Part shown: one piece after another, positions 30,804-31,276 of the stretch
Layout of the letters: every line of letters begins with the position of its first letter
How positions within the stretch are numbered: the first letter of the stretch is position 1
Origin: a virus
Reading direction: 5' to 3' (one strand)
Length of the DNA stretch: 31,276 bases
IMG/VR virus record: IMGVR_UViG_3300020469_000163
Span: 1-31,276 of that record
The notes under the pieces: generated by a model
What the model was told of the DNA's origin: nothing
Database searches by the model: none
The model's input: the letters and a program-made list of their open reading frames with translations, nothing else
Translations under genes and position numbers: made by a program

Positions 30804-31276
30804 ATGGTAAGCGGCAAAGGTGCGAAGGCCAAAGGCGACAACTACGAACGCGAGCTGGCGGCTTACATCAACAAAGAAATATTTCACGGGGAATCGGTCG
30901 TCAGCCGAACCCCGCTATCAGGCGGCGGCGTCCACACGGGCAAAGCAGATCTCGAAGGAATGAAGTATTTATCGGTTGAGGCAAAGAGGACAGAAAAGTT
31001 CTCACCCCATACAGCCATGCGACAGGCCGAGGCTGCGGCAGGCGACAAGAATATCCCGGTGGTCATTACCCGCAAGAGTAACGTCGCAACCGGCGACAGC
31101 TGGGTCATGCTGAAACTGTCGGATTTTCTGAAGATTTATCGAGATCATCTACGCAACGAGAAACAGCGTGAACATGACGCACAAGATGAGGAAGAGGCCC
31201 GGAAGTTTTACCAAGAGCTATTAGCCAACCCCGTGTTCCGGGCTCAGGTCGATGAGATGCCCGGGGATACATTCTC
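30804..31276 (+). CDS. Holliday-junction-resolvase-like PD-(D/E)XK nuclease (3' end outside the window)
   Basis: Open to the right edge (at least 157 codons). It begins MVSGKGAKAKGDNYERELAA and shows the PD-(D/E)XK resolvase pattern: E15 in YERELAAYIN, D49 in HTGKADLEG, E59-A-K61 in LSVEAKR, followed by FSPHTAMRQAEAAAGDKNIP and VVITRKS. Such enzymes resolve branched DNA in phage replication and packaging. A strong AAGGAGA precedes the ATG. The C-terminal part is a charged helix (RNEKQREHDAQDEEEARKFY). It is the first gene after two tandem terminators. Confidence 0.8.
   Translation, partial: MVSGKGAKAKGDNYERELAAYINKEIFHGESVVSRTPLSGGGVHTGKADLEGMKYLSVEAKRTEKFSPHTAMRQAEAAAGDKNIPVVITRKSNVATGDSWVMLKLSDFLKIYRDHLRNEKQREHDAQDEEEARKFYQELLANPVFRAQVDEMPGDTF

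Noticed and set aside
30524-31108. Several minus-strand ORFs (e.g. 30524-30715, 30699-30887, 30884-31108)
   Set aside because: They lie antisense to the early control region and the resolvase-like gene, lack ribosome binding sites, and translate to low-complexity sequence with no recognisable motif.
1-31276. Integrated prophage with attL/attR in the window
   Set aside because: Lysis genes, putative attP and integrase are contiguous, and no host genes flank them. The layout fits an unintegrated phage genome.

Overview
The window is part of the genome of a temperate, podovirus-like tailed phage. The best guess is a marine phage of a proteobacterium: the small basic genes after the portal, the tail-fibre stalk repeats and the internal virion proteins are of kinds I recall from marine podoviruses, but the host cannot be fixed from sequence alone. 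The genes are packed tightly, with many TAATG, ATGA and GTGA overlaps.

Bases 1-22271 (+ strand) are the morphogenesis module: the 3' part of the portal gene, three tiny basic proteins, two hypotheticals, scaffold, major capsid protein, a terminator, a head-tail hypothetical, a TPR/glycosyltransferase-like gene, an adaptor, a small tail protein, a 1400-residue tail fibre, a Gly/Asn/Gln-rich protein, a tail nozzle-like protein, a GNAT-like protein and four internal virion proteins. The capsid gene is split. A 261-nt insert at 4576-4836 folds by eye into a complete group I intron (P1-P9 with an extra P7.1/P7.2 region, as in subgroup IA) and carries no homing endonuclease. Splicing would restore a 330-residue capsid protein.

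Bases 22562-24690 (+) are a lysis cassette of eight overlapping genes: a secreted protein, an XhlA-like protein, a PD-(D/E)XK-like nuclease, three further small membrane proteins (one with an EF-hand loop, one like the GTA 3-TM holins), a T4-type endolysin, and a last single-TM protein. A lone minus-strand gene (22210-22458) lies between this cassette and the internal virion genes.

Bases 24690-26436 are the integration module: a candidate attP region, a tyrosine integrase and a convergent AlpA/MerR-like excisionase. The attP region holds a 23-bp imperfect direct repeat and, strikingly, a 22-codon piece matching the conserved N-terminus of hydantoinase A, complete with its own ribosome binding site. 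Because lysis genes, this region and the integrase are contiguous, the sequence looks like an unintegrated (virion or circular) phage genome, not a prophage opened at attP.

Bases 26429-30448 (- strand) are early genes: small unknowns, an ssDNA-binding-like protein with acidic tail, a RecB/Cas4-like nuclease, a group of very small genes and an XRE repressor. A divergent control region (30449-30607) separates the repressor from a rightward early operon. The leader of that operon carries two strong intrinsic terminators, both inside or touching a 61-codon ORF with a near-perfect Shine-Dalgarno. The first gene beyond them is a Holliday-junction-resolvase-like nuclease that runs off the right edge.
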